Shown here one piece after another: positions 46,500 to 58,632 of a stretch of 64,000 nucleotides of DNA (positions are counted from its first letter, which is position 1; the number at the start of each line of letters is the position of its first letter). A model generated the notes under the pieces. The model ran no database searches. It saw nothing but the letters and a program-made list of their open reading frames with translations, and had not been told where the DNA came from. The DNA lies in contig SJRY01000258.1 of NCBI GenBank assembly GCA_011319805.1, positions 245,954-309,953 on the forward strand, in the 5' to 3' direction. Origin of the DNA: Macrocybe gigantea (Eukaryota > Basidiomycota > Agaricomycetes > Agaricales > Callistosporiaceae). The translations under genes were made by a program, and so were the position numbers.

Positions 46500-47894
46500 C
46501 TACTTCCTCTCACAATGCTTGGCATTGCACGCCTCACAATACCGCCTCCTACCGCTGGCCCCGCTCTCGCTAACGCTCCTCCTGCCAATCGTGCGGCGGC
46601 CGCCTTTAAACGCTGCTGGCGGCGGGCCCATACCCGATGCAGAGCTCGACGATGACGAAGACGAGCCCGCGGGAGGAACCGACCAGTCAAACACGTCATC
46701 GTACTCGACTCCGACGCGCTCCGCAAGACCTCGGAAGAGCTTACGGAGACCCTCGTAGTCGGGAAGGTCATCAAACTCGAGTCCGCGCGCGTAGCGATAG
46801 AGCACGTCGAACTCGGGTGGGAGGCCTTGTGTGAGGAAGGGCTCGGCCTCAATCTTAGCATCGCGGATGAGGTTCCACGTCGCTGAGACTGGGTTATAGT
46901 CCTCTGGTGTAGGTGGGTTCGGGTTCGAAGAAGTAGGAGAGGTAGGTGGGGGCGGCGTTTGTGGCGCGCGGAGCTTCCGCCAGGGAAGCGTGCCGCGGAG
47001 GAAGTAAATAAGCATGTAAGCAAGGGACTCTAGGTCATCGCGACGTGATGATTCTGTTCAAGGACGCGTCCCGATAGAAATAGAAAAGGGGTGAGTGGGC
47101 GTGGGGAGATACAGATGTAAGCTCCGAGGACTCACCGATGCCTAGGTGCGTGTTGATGGCAGCAAACAATGAGGTACCCACGCCATGAAAGTCGTCTTGC
47201 TTGAAGGGAATGTGATTCGATGTTCTGGCGTCGCGGAATTTCTTCGCAAGACCAAAATCGATTACATTGACGAGAGGCGCCGCCTTGCCGATGCCCATGA
47301 CGAAGTTGGCGGGTTTGATGTCACGGTGGACGAATGAATGCGAGTGTATGAATTCAATGCGGGAGATCTGAGAGAAGCAGCGCCAAAGGACACGAGTGCA
47401 CGCGTCAACACGTGGTAGGTCGACGAGTCAGATGGTGGGGACGAGGGACGACTCACAAGCTGATCAGCGAGAAGGAGGACGGTCTTGAGGGAGAAGTGGC
47501 GGTTGCACATCTTGAAGAGGTCCTCTAGGGAGGGTCCCAGGAGATCGATGACCATGACGTTGTAGTCGCCTTTCTTGCCTGACCACATAATCCAGGGCAC
47601 GCCGGTCCCACCCATAAGCGTCTTGTAGATCTTGGATTCTTGCTTCAGCGGGCTGTTCCGCGCGACGGCGGGCTCAAGCTTGATAGCGACTTCCTTGCCA
47701 GCGACTGTATGCACGCCCAGAAACACAGTCCCTTGAAAGAGGAGCGAACGTCGATTAGATTAGTCCTCTGATGGTCATGCAAAAAGAAAAAAAAAATAGC
47801 TTGTGCGATGTCCTGCATACGCACCGCATCCGCCGTTCGCAATCTCCTCCTCTAGACGGTATTTTCCGCCGAATGTAAAGTCCCTATCTTGCAT
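46500..47894 (-). CDS. Casein kinase 1-type serine/threonine kinase, 376 aa
   Basis: Exons 47894-47825, 47731-47457, 47367-47136, 47053-46500; 1131 nt. The order is N-terminal [18 protein letters not shown] with the glycine loop split by intron 1, VAIKLEP with the ATP-binding Lys, [10 protein letters not shown] catalytic loop, [10 protein letters not shown] and [20 protein letters not shown]. The CK1 hallmark NTHLGI is present. The activation segment reads [20 protein letters not shown], where most CK1s have HIPYRENKxLTGTARYAS, so substrate recognition may differ. The tail is proline/serine-rich and ends in a basic, cysteine-containing [12 protein letters not shown] rather than a lipidated CC motif. 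CK1 kinases phosphorylate acidic or pre-phosphorylated sites in many pathways. Confidence 0.88.
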
Positions 47895-48023
47895 GGCGTC
47901 GTGGTTGGAGGAAAGAACGAGGGTCCAGAAAGGCGAAGGGACTGAGTTATGATGAACGCTTGTCGGCTCAGTGGCGCAGTGGTCCCAAACTTTTTTGGTT
48001 CGTATTCCAAATAACGCCAAATA

Positions 48024-48750
48024 CAGTGTTCCCACGGTCCTTTATACAGCATTTACTCCGCACTGAATATCTTGAGATAGTCAAAAGCTATGAACATAAG
48101 GGTGGTATCATTTCGTAGATAAGCTATTTGCCTAGCTTTCCATGCCATGATCTAGGAGAAATATGGAAAAATAAATTCGTGGTCGACAATTTCTGACAGG
48201 GTTCCTAAAATGGCAAAAGACAGTCCTTTATACAGAAAAGCAGCGCGTGCCATCTCTTCCCAGTGACATCGCGGACTGAGATGAGGATTGGAATGTCAAG
48301 TATAGCACTTAAAAAGTATCTATATTAACTTTTACACTGTCTTGTACATTTTCTCATGGTATGGCAGGTGGACGACCAGGTGTTACTTGTATACATCACG
48401 CTACATAGCCATTCTGGCATTCTTCGTGGGATATAAGGAAAGAAAATGACAATCATAAGTCCCAATATGTTCCTCAAGTAGAATACCCTCAATCCTTCCA
48501 TAAAAATCATGCTGCAGTGATGCTTATTCGTGCGACATTGATGTAAAATTGCAAATATTTACAAAATTTACAAATAACCTGTTCCACAGGAGAGAAAAAA
48601 AGAGATTATTCTCATGAGCAATACGCGAATAATAGAGCTGGTATAGGGCTTTAATTTGTGCATTTAAGGATTCCAAACCGTGGAGAAATGAGGGAGCTAG
48701 AGGCCGCTGTATAAAGGAGCATGGGTGTATAAAGGACCGTGGGAACACTG
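48024..48750. mobile_element. TA-flanked inverted-repeat element (MITE, Tc1/mariner-pogo type), 727 bp
   Basis: Perfect 25-bp terminal inverted repeats beginning CAGTGTTCCCACGG lie at 48024-48048 and 48726-48750. Each is bordered outside by TA (48022-48023 and 48751-48752), the Tc1/mariner target duplication. Extra copies of TGTATAAAGGA-like sequence occur inside near 48225 and 48709. No coding capacity; the interior is AT-rich. It begins 130 bp upstream of the CK1 ATG, so it probably forms part of that gene's promoter. The class is inferred from the TA duplication and the CAGTG start. Confidence 0.75.
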
Positions 48751-49462
48751 TATGTACTTATGCATTATGTCAGCAGCTCCTCTCTGTCTCCGTTCCATTC
48801 CAGTGTCATCCGCTTTGTCCACGACCTTTCTTGGGTCTGCTCTGGCGGTGCAATGAATTTGCGTTTTCTCGGTTTCTTTGTTGGTCCATCTCAGCGCTTG
48901 AAGTCGCGTGATCGGCAACTGCTGAAACACTCCTGTCTCTTTTCCCACCATTTGCTAGATGCCCGCTACCCTGTACTGATATCGAACACTTGCCTGCCAT
49001 TTTGCGTTCCGTAAAGGTGCCGTCATTCATAGAAGAATGCTGTTGTGTTACCGTCGTCGGTTCACCGCATTTCCATGGAAAAAACTCTCGTCGCCACGTC
49101 TCATCATCTTCAAAGAATAACACTGCTGACAGAGACAGCTAAATAAGGACAGGTGGACAAAACGCTGAGATAAAACCATGACACGGCAACTATGCTACAT
49201 GGCCTGCAAGACAGGCAGTATAAGGTTAGTCTGAACCTTTACTGATATGACAATGTCTTATTACCTTTGTCCAAAGCCAGAAACGCATAGCTTAGCTCCA
49301 TCATGTCACTTTCTAAATTCAGTGATCAAATACCAATTCCTCAATGTTAGCACATCGTGTCCAAGGAAAATTGCGAACAGAGCAAAGCTCCCCCACAATC
49401 CTATGCTACTCCTTTGTCAAAGCATAACCTGGTCTTGCTCTGCCCATGGGGGCACCTTCGAG
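48751..49462. other. 0.7 kb without a supportable gene
   Basis: A 105-aa minus-strand frame (49123-48806) starts at GTG and looks weakly protein-like (FFEDDETWRREFFPWKCGEP) but has no defensible gene model. Confidence 0.3.
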
Positions 49463-49469
49463 TATAAAA
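49463..49469 (+). promoter_or_regulatory. TATA box of the gene at 49568
   Basis: TATAAAA 105 bp upstream of the ATG, with a C/T-rich leader between. Confidence 0.5.
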
Positions 49470-49567
49470 TGTGGGCTTTGGGGGCATCTGCTGTCCTGCA
49501 ACAATTCACCAGCCTTCTCTTCTCGCACGTCAAGTGATATCTGCTCCCCAGCTCTCACCAATCCACA

Positions 49568-50728
49568 ATGTCTGTTTCCCAAGTCGAAAATCTCCGACGT
49601 CTTTTGCACGGCCTCATTGAGGAAATAGAATCCGTGCGGGACGACCTTACCGACAAGTACAACACTTTCTCATCCATCTTGACTAGGTACGCAAACACAA
49701 GCTCTCGTTGCTACCTCCGACGTCTAGCTCACTAATCGCCTGCTCTAGCCTCGAATCTTTACGGCCAGAGCCTGACTCTGACTGTGGCGAAGTCGAGCGC
49801 GAGTCCGAATCTGATGCTGAATCGAGCTCTTCTCCGTCCGTCCCGGATTCTGACGCCGACTCTCAGGCAGGCTCCACACAGTTCCCCGGCCTCGTTGCCG
49901 CCACTTCAGGTCTCGCTCTCGCTCGTCGGTCCTCTACTGCCCCACAAGTTCTCCGCCGCGAACCCGCGTTCATCCTTGACGACAACGGCAACAACCTTCT
50001 CTACCGGCCCACTTTTGATCCCGAATCTCCCCTCTACGGCCTCACCGGTGCCCTCGCCCGTGGTGTGCCCTTCCATCACGTCCCTACCCAAGGCTTCTCC
50101 AATGCCGCGCGCTCTTCCACCACTCAGTATGGCAACAACGCGTCGATTCTGGCATACCTTGCCGCATCTGCTACCATGGACGTTGGCTTCCAGGCATGGT
50201 ACCGCAAGGATGACTTCGGATGGCGGCCATGCTCGTGTCTTCGGATCAGGTGTTGCATCTGAGCAGTTTCAGCTTAACGCAAACGCGTCCAAGTCTGAAA
50301 CGACTCAGAAGCCTGTCCCTGGAAACGCGGTCGTGGCGCCACAAGACACCCCAGACACCTCAGCCAGTCCCTCCGCCTCTCGCTCTTTGCCCTGCTCTGC
50401 TTCCGAGAAGCTCGTGATTAGGATCGGGCGCCTTGCAGGTTCTAGGTTGCCTTTGAACATCGGGTCCACGAAGAAGGTGGAGAGAAGCAAGGATAGCAAG
50501 AGCAGGTGCCCCTCTCCCGAAACACCCGAGCTCGCCTCTTCACTGACACACTCCACCACCTTGCCTACTGCCCCTGGCCCTCACGGCGACAACCCAGAAA
50601 GTGACATATCCACTCCTGCGAGGATCATGCGCTCGGCGAAGCGCAAGCGCGAGGTGCAGGAGGAGAGCAGCACACCGGATGAGGAGAGCAGGCGAAGCAC
50701 GAAGAAGTGCTCGTTGTCGAGCAAGTGA
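49568..50728 (+). pseudogene. Uncharacterised protein, coiled-coil N-terminus and basic C-terminus, one frame break
   Basis: Exon 49568-49686, intron 49687-49748, then a long exon. The N-terminus VENLRRLLHGLIEEIESVRD is predicted coiled coil. An acidic Ser/Asp/Glu stretch follows, then AFILDDNGNNLLYRPTFDPE and AWYRKDD. That frame stops at 50262, but protein-like sequence continues from about 50215 in the next frame (GGHARVFGSGVASEQFQLNA...) to TGA at 50728. It ends in a nuclear-localisation-like MRSAKRKREV and STKKC. No short GT-AG intron bridges the two frames, so I infer a single-base indel near 50215. If that is an artefact, the gene is intact at about 360 aa. No known domain. Confidence 0.55.
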
Positions 50729-51932
50729 GGGGCCTGAAGGAGGGACAGTGAATGAGGATGAGGCGAGCTGATGCTGAAGGTATGCTGTCTCTCTCACTAT
50801 GTCCTGCTTTGACTAGGTTCTGACATGGAATGCCTTGCTGTTTTTATAGTTGCCGTTCGAAGCATGGTGCTTATTTATTTTTTTCTTTTCTTCTCTCTTG
50901 TCTTCTTCCCATTATCCAGGGTAATTGCTTGATTTATTTCCGGTTCATTCCTAATTCTTCTCCCTTCTCCCTTGTTTCATCATGGCTTCCTCTTTGTCTC
51001 TGTCCTTTGCTTTTTATATCTCAACTGATGGCACGGGAGGGTGTCTCTGCATGCCTTGTCTCGAAACTCTCATATCCGAACTTCTTTCTCCATATATTCC
51101 ATACTTGTGTTTCTGTCCCTCATGTAATGTGATTTGCACTTTTGATTCGGGAATGTTCTCTGTGTGATATTGTGTTCCTTTGTGGTTCAACAATTGAAAC
51201 TCCTCAATTGTCACAGTGGTCAATTTTTGTTCCAGCCTGGCCTTGTCAACAACAATGCATGATGATCCTGTGGTCCGAGTTTGGCAGGCTCGTACAAGCT
51301 TGTTTGGCATGCTGACAGTCCATCCACTGGGGGAACCAAATTGAGCATTTCATGCCTGTATTTCGAGTCATTTACAAGCCATGGATATAAAGCTTTCTAG
51401 CCAACAAAGGATTAATTACAGACTGAGTTGTGGATCTGCCTTCCCGCGCTCTCTTTCTGAGCGGAACGGTTCCGCTTCGTCTCATTGACAGTGCCCATGT
51501 CGTTTGAAAGAAAACATTAGTCGTAGCTCATTAGCATCCACAGAACCGTGTCATTTCTTCCGCTGCTGAACCTAGAAAATAGTAGCAAGCTATTTAACAT
51601 GGACATCTATAACTGCTTTTGTTCATTTCATCGGTGACAGGGAGATGCTTCGTCTATTCGGCTTCTCGGAATGTGGAATCGGGCCTATGAGATATCTATA
51701 GGAATGATATGTATAGTTCACGTTAAGACATAGGCTCATACTATGGGCCAAGCGATGCTGCCTTTGTCAATGTCCACCTGTTGACCAAACTCCGAATCAT
51801 TGCCTCTGGTGTAGTTCCTCGGGGGTGTCTGATGGTCGACCCGCAGTAGAAATCGTCGACGCGACGAAGAGAAGCGCCACAAGTTTGTCCGTAGAGTAAT
51901 GATGTCATCGGCGACAAGTGGATGATCTGCCT
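50729..51932. other. 1.2 kb intergenic region
   Basis: 3' region of the previous gene (T-rich around 50870-50930) and promoter of the peroxiredoxin. No supportable gene. Confidence 0.4.
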
Positions 51933-51940
51933 TATAAAAG
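51933..51940 (+). promoter_or_regulatory. TATA box of the peroxiredoxin gene
   Basis: TATAAAAG about 85 bp upstream of the ATG at 52024, followed by a CT-rich stretch. Confidence 0.6.
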
Positions 51941-52023
51941 GCCTCTCCATCTTCCCTCCCGCTCCTCAGCACTCCATCTTCTCCTAGTCCTCAGACCCTT
52001 TACTTAGTTATTATCCAACAAAC

Positions 52024-52782
52024 ATGACTTCTGTCGTCACTCAAGCCGCCCATGCTGCGCACTCCGTTGCTGCGTCTCTGCTAGGTAACTCACCGATCAA
52101 GCCCGGTGGTACTATTCCTAGGGTAGACATAAAGGAAGAGGCTGCCGACAAGACAAAGCCATTCGAGCTCAAGGGCAAGAATGTCATCGTGAGTATATAT
52201 ATGCGCGTTATTCTCGGCATTGAAGTTGATCTGAACGTAATTTTGAAATAGTGTGGTGTACCCGGCGCGTTCACTGGTGTCTGCCATGCGCAGATCCCAG
52301 GATACATCGATGCGTATGAGCAGTTCAAGGCCAAGGGCGTCAATGACATCTACGTCGTTGCCGTCAACGACGCTTTTGTGACAAAGTACATTCAAGGTCC
52401 CTTCATTCCTTTTATTCCTGACGTCCATTCTGTGTTACAGGGGGTGGAAAGAGTCGCTTGCACCTAGCGGAACACGTAAGGAGACGTAGCGTGTAGTCAT
52501 AACGCTCGATCACTGATTTCGTCTTGCAGCTGTTCATTTTATCGCTGACGATCAGGCCAAGCTCGTCGGTGCTCTTGGTCTTGTCATGGACGCCACAGGT
52601 TTGCTAGGAGGCATCCGTTCAAAGGTGTGTTCTAGCTTAGGGACAAAGAACCGAACTCACCTGCTTCTCAACAGCGATGGGTCATTGTTGCTGAAGACGA
52701 CAAGGTCGTGTCGCTCGCTGTCGAAGAAGATCCTGGGAAGATCACTGTCACTGCTGCCAAAACTATCCTCTCTCAACTATAG
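52024..52782 (+). CDS. Peroxiredoxin, Prx5/PMP20 type, 178 aa
   Basis: Exons 52024-52188, 52252-52385, 52441-52475, 52530-52624, 52675-52782; 537 nt. The active-site region is GVPGAFTGVCHAQIPGYI, with the peroxidatic Cys in T-x-x-C. This is the redoxin fold of the atypical Prx5 class, which reduces hydrogen peroxide and organic peroxides using thiols. A further Cys (VICGVPG) lies just before the motif, at a place where Val is usual. The C-terminus is SQL, which works as a peroxisomal PTS1 signal in human PRDX5, so peroxisomal location is likely. The N-terminus of about 20 residues (AAHAAHSVAASLL) could be a targeting extension. Fungal homologues include known allergens. The MAK21 frame begins only about 160 bp downstream. 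Confidence 0.92.
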
Positions 52783-52939
52783 ACTATAGAGCAAGTGTTG
52801 TTGTAGAATTGTAATCTTGCCATGGATAGATTTCTTTCCTTTCGGAGGACGGGTGGATGCCGGTGAAAGAAGTGGCGTTTCCAAAAGAGGAAAGTCATCA
52901 GGGCAAAATTTTGACCGTTTTCCACCATTCCCGACGACG

Positions 52940-55900
52940 ATGGCGTCGACCACTCGGTCCAAGCTCATCGTCGAGCCTACGGCACAATGGTATACTACCA
53001 TTCCACCGCTTGGTGCGCCGAAGCTAAAGGAAAGGGCAAAATCAAAAAGGTCAAAGGCTGTTCAACAATCTTTGGATATTCCGGAGCCCGTGTCTGCATC
53101 CCAAATCACCTCTTTAGCAACCAAAGCGGCCAAGTTGCATGAAGACGAAGTGAAGGCGTTTCAAAACTTGTCTTCATCCGGCTCCTCGTCGTCCGGGTCC
53201 GAATATGCGTTCTTGACCAAGATTATCCAATCCGGCACGCTCTCCGATCGTTTGAGCGCGCTCACACTGCTCGTGCAGGGTAGCCCGCTGCACAACACCC
53301 GCGCGCTCGAGACGCTGCGCGGTATGGCGGAACGGGGGAAGGGTAAGGGAGGGAGAGAGGAGAGTCTGAAGGCGCTGAGGTGCATTGTCGATTGGTGGGT
53401 TGGTGGAGGGGCACCGGAACGGAAGCTCAAGTGCGTTTTTTTCCTTCCCTTTTTTCCCTCTGGAGCGTCGTGTTGATGCATTATGCAGATACTTTCGGGA
53501 TCAGCCTCTTACCCAGCCCGACGTAACGGACCAACATCTCGTGCTGTGGCATTTCGAAGACTGGCTCAAAAAGTATTTCTTTTCCATCCTGCAGATCCTC
53601 GAGGCGCGTCGTTCCTTCTTTCTTCCTGTATCTCTCTGTATTCACAGTTTTATAATAGACGCTATCGCTCGACCCGCTGCCATATGTCCGCACGCAGGCG
53701 TTGCACATGATCTTTACCCTTCTGCGCGACAAGCCAGAGCAGGAGCAGAACCTCTTGCGGTTGCTGGTCAACAAACTGGTACGCACCCTTGTTTCTTTGG
53801 TTGCCGATTCTTGGAATGTCTCACTAGCTATATACTAGGGTGACACTGAGAAATCGCTTTGCTCGCACGCGTCGCACCACCTTCTGCAGCTGCTGCAGAT
53901 TCACCCGTCTATGAAATCCATCGTCGTGCGAGAGATTGTCGCCCTCGTGCTCAAGCCCACCGCGTCTTCATCGTCGTCATCTCAGCCATCGCCGGCACAG
54001 GGCAGTACGGCAAAACACATCCGCTTCGCCGACGCTGAGGGCAAGGAAAAAGAGAAGGACAAAAACAAAAGCAAAAAGAAGGGGACGGCTGCGGATGAGA
54101 AAGCGCCCAGCAAGGCCGGAAATCCGCACGCGCGGTACTACGCCACGATCACGTTCAACCAGATCGTGCTTATGTCTGGGGAGAGGGATGTCGCTCTGGC
54201 GCTGATCGATGTGTACTTTCAGCTGTTCAAGGAGATGTTGGGTGATTTTGGCGCACGGAGCGAAGATGGGGAAGAGCAGAATGACGAGGGGGAGGAGACG
54301 ATGGAGGTGCTGGATGGTGCACGGACGAGAGTGGATAAGAAGGGCAGGGTTGTGGATGGGAAGAAGGGCAAAGGAAAGGGAAGGGCGAATGCGCATGAGG
54401 TGAAGGGCGCGGCGGGGTTCGTCGAAGTTGAGGATGCGAATTCGAAGCTCATCTCTGCAATTTTGACCGGTGTAAATCGCGCCCTGCCGTTTGCAAAGAT
54501 CGACGTGGGAGATATACGGTGTGTGGACCATCCATTCTTTATGTTTTGTGCCCTCCCATGACAATGCTGATGCTCATATGCTTTTAAAGATTCAACAAGC
54601 ATATCGACACGCTCTTCCTCATCACGCATAAGTCGACCTTTAACATCTCACTTCAGGCTCTCGTCCTGCTTCAACAAATTACCACTTCGCTCGCAAGCAG
54701 CACCAGATCCTCAAAATCCGGTACTGCCTCCGCTTCTGTATCGTCGACGGCCAAATCAATCACGGACCGGTACTACCGCACGCTATACGATTCATTGCAT
54801 GACCCGCGTCTAGCGATGTCCTCAAAACAGGCGATGTACCTCAACCTGTTCTTCAAGTCCGTCAAGGCTGACGCAGGCGGTGTCGAGGGCAATGACCGTA
54901 TCAAGGCGCTCGTGAGACGCTTCGTCCAGATCCTTGCTTCTGGAGGGGGCGGAGCGACGGAGTTTGTCGCCGGTGGGTTGTATTTGTTGGGCGAGGTGGG
55001 TTTTTGCCGTCGTGCATTCAAGTTATATGAAAGAGTGTAGCTTATATGCGCCTTTTGCTTTCAGCTGTTCAGCACAATACCAGGCCTACGAGCGTGTGTG
55101 ACGCATGGTCGGAAGGAGAGTGATAAGACCGAGGCCTACGATCCGCGAAAACGAGATCCGCAATTTGCACACGCGTCGTCATCGCCGCTTTGGGAACTCG
55201 TGAACACTTCTTTTTTTCAATATATCATTTCCTCCATTTCTTAAACCGCTTCATCTAGCTACCTCTCCTGCATCACTACCACCCCGCGATCTCGCTGCAC
55301 GCACGGCAGCTCCTGCTCTGCCAACCGCTCACGGCGAGCGCGGATCTCTCGCAGAACACGCTCTCGCACTTTCTCGACCGGTTCGTGTACAAGAATCCGA
55401 AGAAGAAAAAGGTGGGCGAGGACGGCGACGGCGAGAATGCTGAGGTCACCAAGGGCGGCAGTGCGATGCAGCCTGCCGCATCGGGGCTCGATGGCACGGG
55501 TGTCAAGCTCGTCAGGGGCGAGGCGGGCCTTGCGCGCGGTGTGCCTGTGATGGTGAACGAGGCCGAGTTCTTGAGGAGGCGGATTGAGGACGTTCCTGTG
55601 GATCAGGTAAGCTTCTTGCACTTTGAGGTCCCCGCGTGAGGGATGATTGACGGCATGTTTTTAGCACTTTTTCTATCAATACTTTTCGCGAAAGAAGGAA
55701 AGGGAAAATGCGAGGGCGTCCAAGCCAAAGAAGAAGGGTCATGGAGAGGAAGAGGGAGAGAGTGAAGAAGAACAAGACAGTGAGCGAGAAGAAGACGGCA
55801 GTGACAAGGGAGAAGAGAGGGAGTGGAAAGAAAGAGGAGAAGGAGCACCTGAGGAAGGAAGTGCATTGAGTGATTCTGAAGAAGCGGAAATTTGGAAGGT

Positions 55901-56418
55901 GAATGATGGCACGCCTTTGCATGTCAGTTCAGGATTCAAACTTCCCCTGTTCGTTTCATCAGGCTATGAAAGCTTCCATGCCAAAAGAGATGGGAGATGA
56001 TGACTTGGAACTGTCGGATGACAGCGACGACGTCCCATCGGATCTAGACATTGACGATAGCGACGAAGATGCTGCCGACCTCGACGATGAGGACGGAGAA
56101 AAAGACAAGGAGGAAGACGAGAGCGAGGCCAGTTTCTCTCTCGCGGAAGATTCAGACAATGAAGACCTCATTCCATTGGATGACGAAATTCCGGTGGAGC
56201 TCATCGAGTACGACGGCTCGGATGCCGGATCAGAGTCTGGCGAGGGTGGAGATGAGTGGGTTGGAATTGACGGTGGCGGTGGCAAAAAACGCAAGCACAA
56301 GGCCAATGATGGCAAATTCTCCTCCCAGAAACGGAGGAAGGTCAAATCGTTGCCCACGTTTGCGAGCTACGAGGATTACGCGAAGATGATCGAAGACGGG
56401 CCGGAGGACTTTATCTAG
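52940..56418 (+). CDS. MAK21: Ribosome biogenesis protein MAK21/NOC1 (CBF/Mak21 family), 994 aa
   Basis: Exons 52940-53430, 53489-53603, 53659-53778, 53839-54518, 54590-54995, 55065-55199, 55259-55606, 55665-55898, 55963-56418; 2985 nt. The second intron starts GC (53604), a rare GC-AG intron. Features: an N-terminal VEPTAQWY motif, HEAT-like helices ([20 protein letters not shown]), the CBF region (VPHARYY-like [48 protein letters not shown]), and a highly acidic, lysine-ended C-terminus ([17 protein letters not shown]). It works with NOC2 in early 60S assembly in the nucleolus. Typical homologues have about 100 more N-terminal residues, and the frame is open upstream to 52817 without an ATG, so the true start may lie in an unseen exon. 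Confidence 0.9.
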
Positions 56419-56614
56419 GTTCTCTTTGGGATTCCATAGATATGGCTGCGGAAAAAAAGACTCGTTCATTCAAATTGCACTCGAAATTGAAGGAAATGAG
56501 TCTGTCGAACGTGTAATATGCTTCAAGCGCTTCCGAAAATACAATCTGGTGTAGGATTACAGGAGGAAGGTACAACACTAGTATGAGATCTTGCTTTCGA
56601 CAGCCTGCACAGAT

Positions 56615-57983
56615 TTAGCTCAGGGAGGTTAAAGCGATGTCTTCGTCGTCAGTGTGCGATGTGATGATATAAATGGACGTGAAGATGGGCGAGGTTAACC
56701 GTCTGACGCACGTTCTTCTACTAGCATGGTTTCCATGCTCATAATTAGTCTGCAGTTCTTTGACGAAGGTCATCAGCAATGCCAATCAACAGAGACAGAA
56801 GGAATCTTTACAGCTGAGCTCAGAACGGCCATATACAAACTATGAGAGTGCGACAGCACGCTCAGTGACGCTGTAGAGAAGGGCTCTCGCGTGAACGGAC
56901 TTACGGAACAGCGATCAAGTCGATCCGTCCCCGCTTCAGCCCTTCTTTTGAGGTTCGTAAAGAGGATATGCGCGAATGCCGCGACAAGCACGACTGGACA
57001 AGGTCATCCTCAACGGGAGGCCCGAGCCGAAAAGAGTGCGCACCAGACAATGCGATAAAAACCGAAGACGCATCTCGGATGACTCTTTTTCTCACCGGAG
57101 CACGGTCAGATTTGCGTTTGCGAAACGTCATGAACCATAATGTGCACGAGTGAACGCCTCTGCCGCCCTGTTCCATTCATGTGGCAGGCATCGTCAGGCC
57201 GAAAGCGGAACGACGACGCACGCAACGTAGGCTGCCTCGATTGGACAGTTTCTAGTCAGACACCCGCCCGTGAACTGCGGGTGAATGACCGACAAACTGC
57301 CGAAATATGCTGCGAGGACCTCTTCGGTCACCACGAGAGCAACGCAGGGGAGATGACCCTCAAGTTTCGGTCATACAGTGCGTAAACTAGACCATGAAAG
57401 TTTTAAACAGCCGCTATTCCGACCAACAGATAAATAGAGAAGAAGCTCACCTCGGTGAAGTAAACTGACTTCGAGAGAAAGTAACAATACTTGTGAAGCG
57501 ACGAGTAGGATTGCATACCACACATGGCAGGTGTTTGGCGATTCTTCGTCAAGTGCGTGGAATCTAGACAGGAAAGCAATGTTGCTTCTGCGGCAATTTA
57601 GTTGATACGGAACGAGTTGTGCCGACGGTTTGGAATGCGTACATCTGAGCGGTCACGCCAATGTACTTCGAGACATAGTATTGCCACTTGACCATGGAAG
57701 TGTTAGGTTTCCTGTGGGTTAACGGAAGCATAGTGAACAATGAGAGCCCGCTTTCGAATACGACCATACCCCCAGATTAATTTGATTTCTCTTGTTAGCT
57801 CAGAAACCCATTCCCATAGTTGAAATACCAAAGCAACACCTGGAATTGGGTGCAGACTCCGTTCAGTAATGGCGCACTGTCATGAATGCGACGACGAAAT
57901 TTCAACCTACAAGCAGCGCTTTTCACCACAAACATGGTGCCCATGTCTACTGCTTTTTGCCGCATGAGAGTATCAGACTCCAT
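56615..57983 (-). CDS. DUF6533-like membrane protein, copy A
   Basis: ATG at 57983 (MESDTLMRQKAVDMGTMFVV). After an intron the DUF6533-type segment reads ALVFQLWEWVSELTREIKLI followed by WG; then comes MVKWQYYVSKYIGV. Later exons hold a membrane-protein middle, VIRDASSVFIALSG, and HILFTNLKRR. The gene ends IALTSLS at TAA 56617-56615. The family consists of multi-pass membrane proteins with a short DUF6533 start, hugely expanded in agaricomycetes, function unknown. I could follow most splice joints but not all, so the exon map is approximate. Convergent with MAK21, whose stop is about 200 bp away. Confidence 0.6.
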
Positions 57984-58632
57984 TTTCCGAGTCTGCAGCG
58001 AGCGTGCGGGAGAAAAAGAAGGGTTAGATGTTTGAACGTCGTTCAGGCAACTTATACAGCTCCTTTCTGCTACCAGCTAAATGGTCAGGAGTCAAGCTCC
58101 TGGTTTCCAGAAGCCCACTTGTCATGGTGCCCAAAGATCGAATCCAGGGTTGCCTCTTGAGTGCTGGCTCGGCTCGCGGGTAGCTCGATAATATGCTCCA
58201 TTTAGGCGTAGGAAAGACTGTCCAGTCATAGAAGGCCTGAAGCGACATTTTGCACCAACGAATGTAAACGAGAATGACGAATGACCAGTTCGTGGAGACC
58301 TTTTCGAGGATAATGCGGCATGGAATGCGTTCGCAGACCTGATCGGCCCTGAATTTTGTGTGAGCTTACTTGGGTTGTTTAACTCAATCTCAGAAGGGTC
58401 AGCATCAGCTTCGACATGTCCCAGCCAAACTTTGCAAGCATCACAGCCAGGAGGACAGTGTATACCGAGACGACGATGGAGAATGCGATAGCAAAGTCGG
58501 CATCTCCTTCGAGAAAGTCTCGCACAACGAAAACCTAACCTCATTCTCTTGGATGATCAGGACCGCTGGGGCACGACGGTTCGAAGACCTGGATCCGAGT
58601 CTGGGTGAGAGACAAGACTAGTGTAGTAGGGT

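Noticed and set aside
48806..49123. 105-aa minus-strand frame
   Set aside because: Starts at GTG. It might be an exon, but no neighbouring exon or start could be found.
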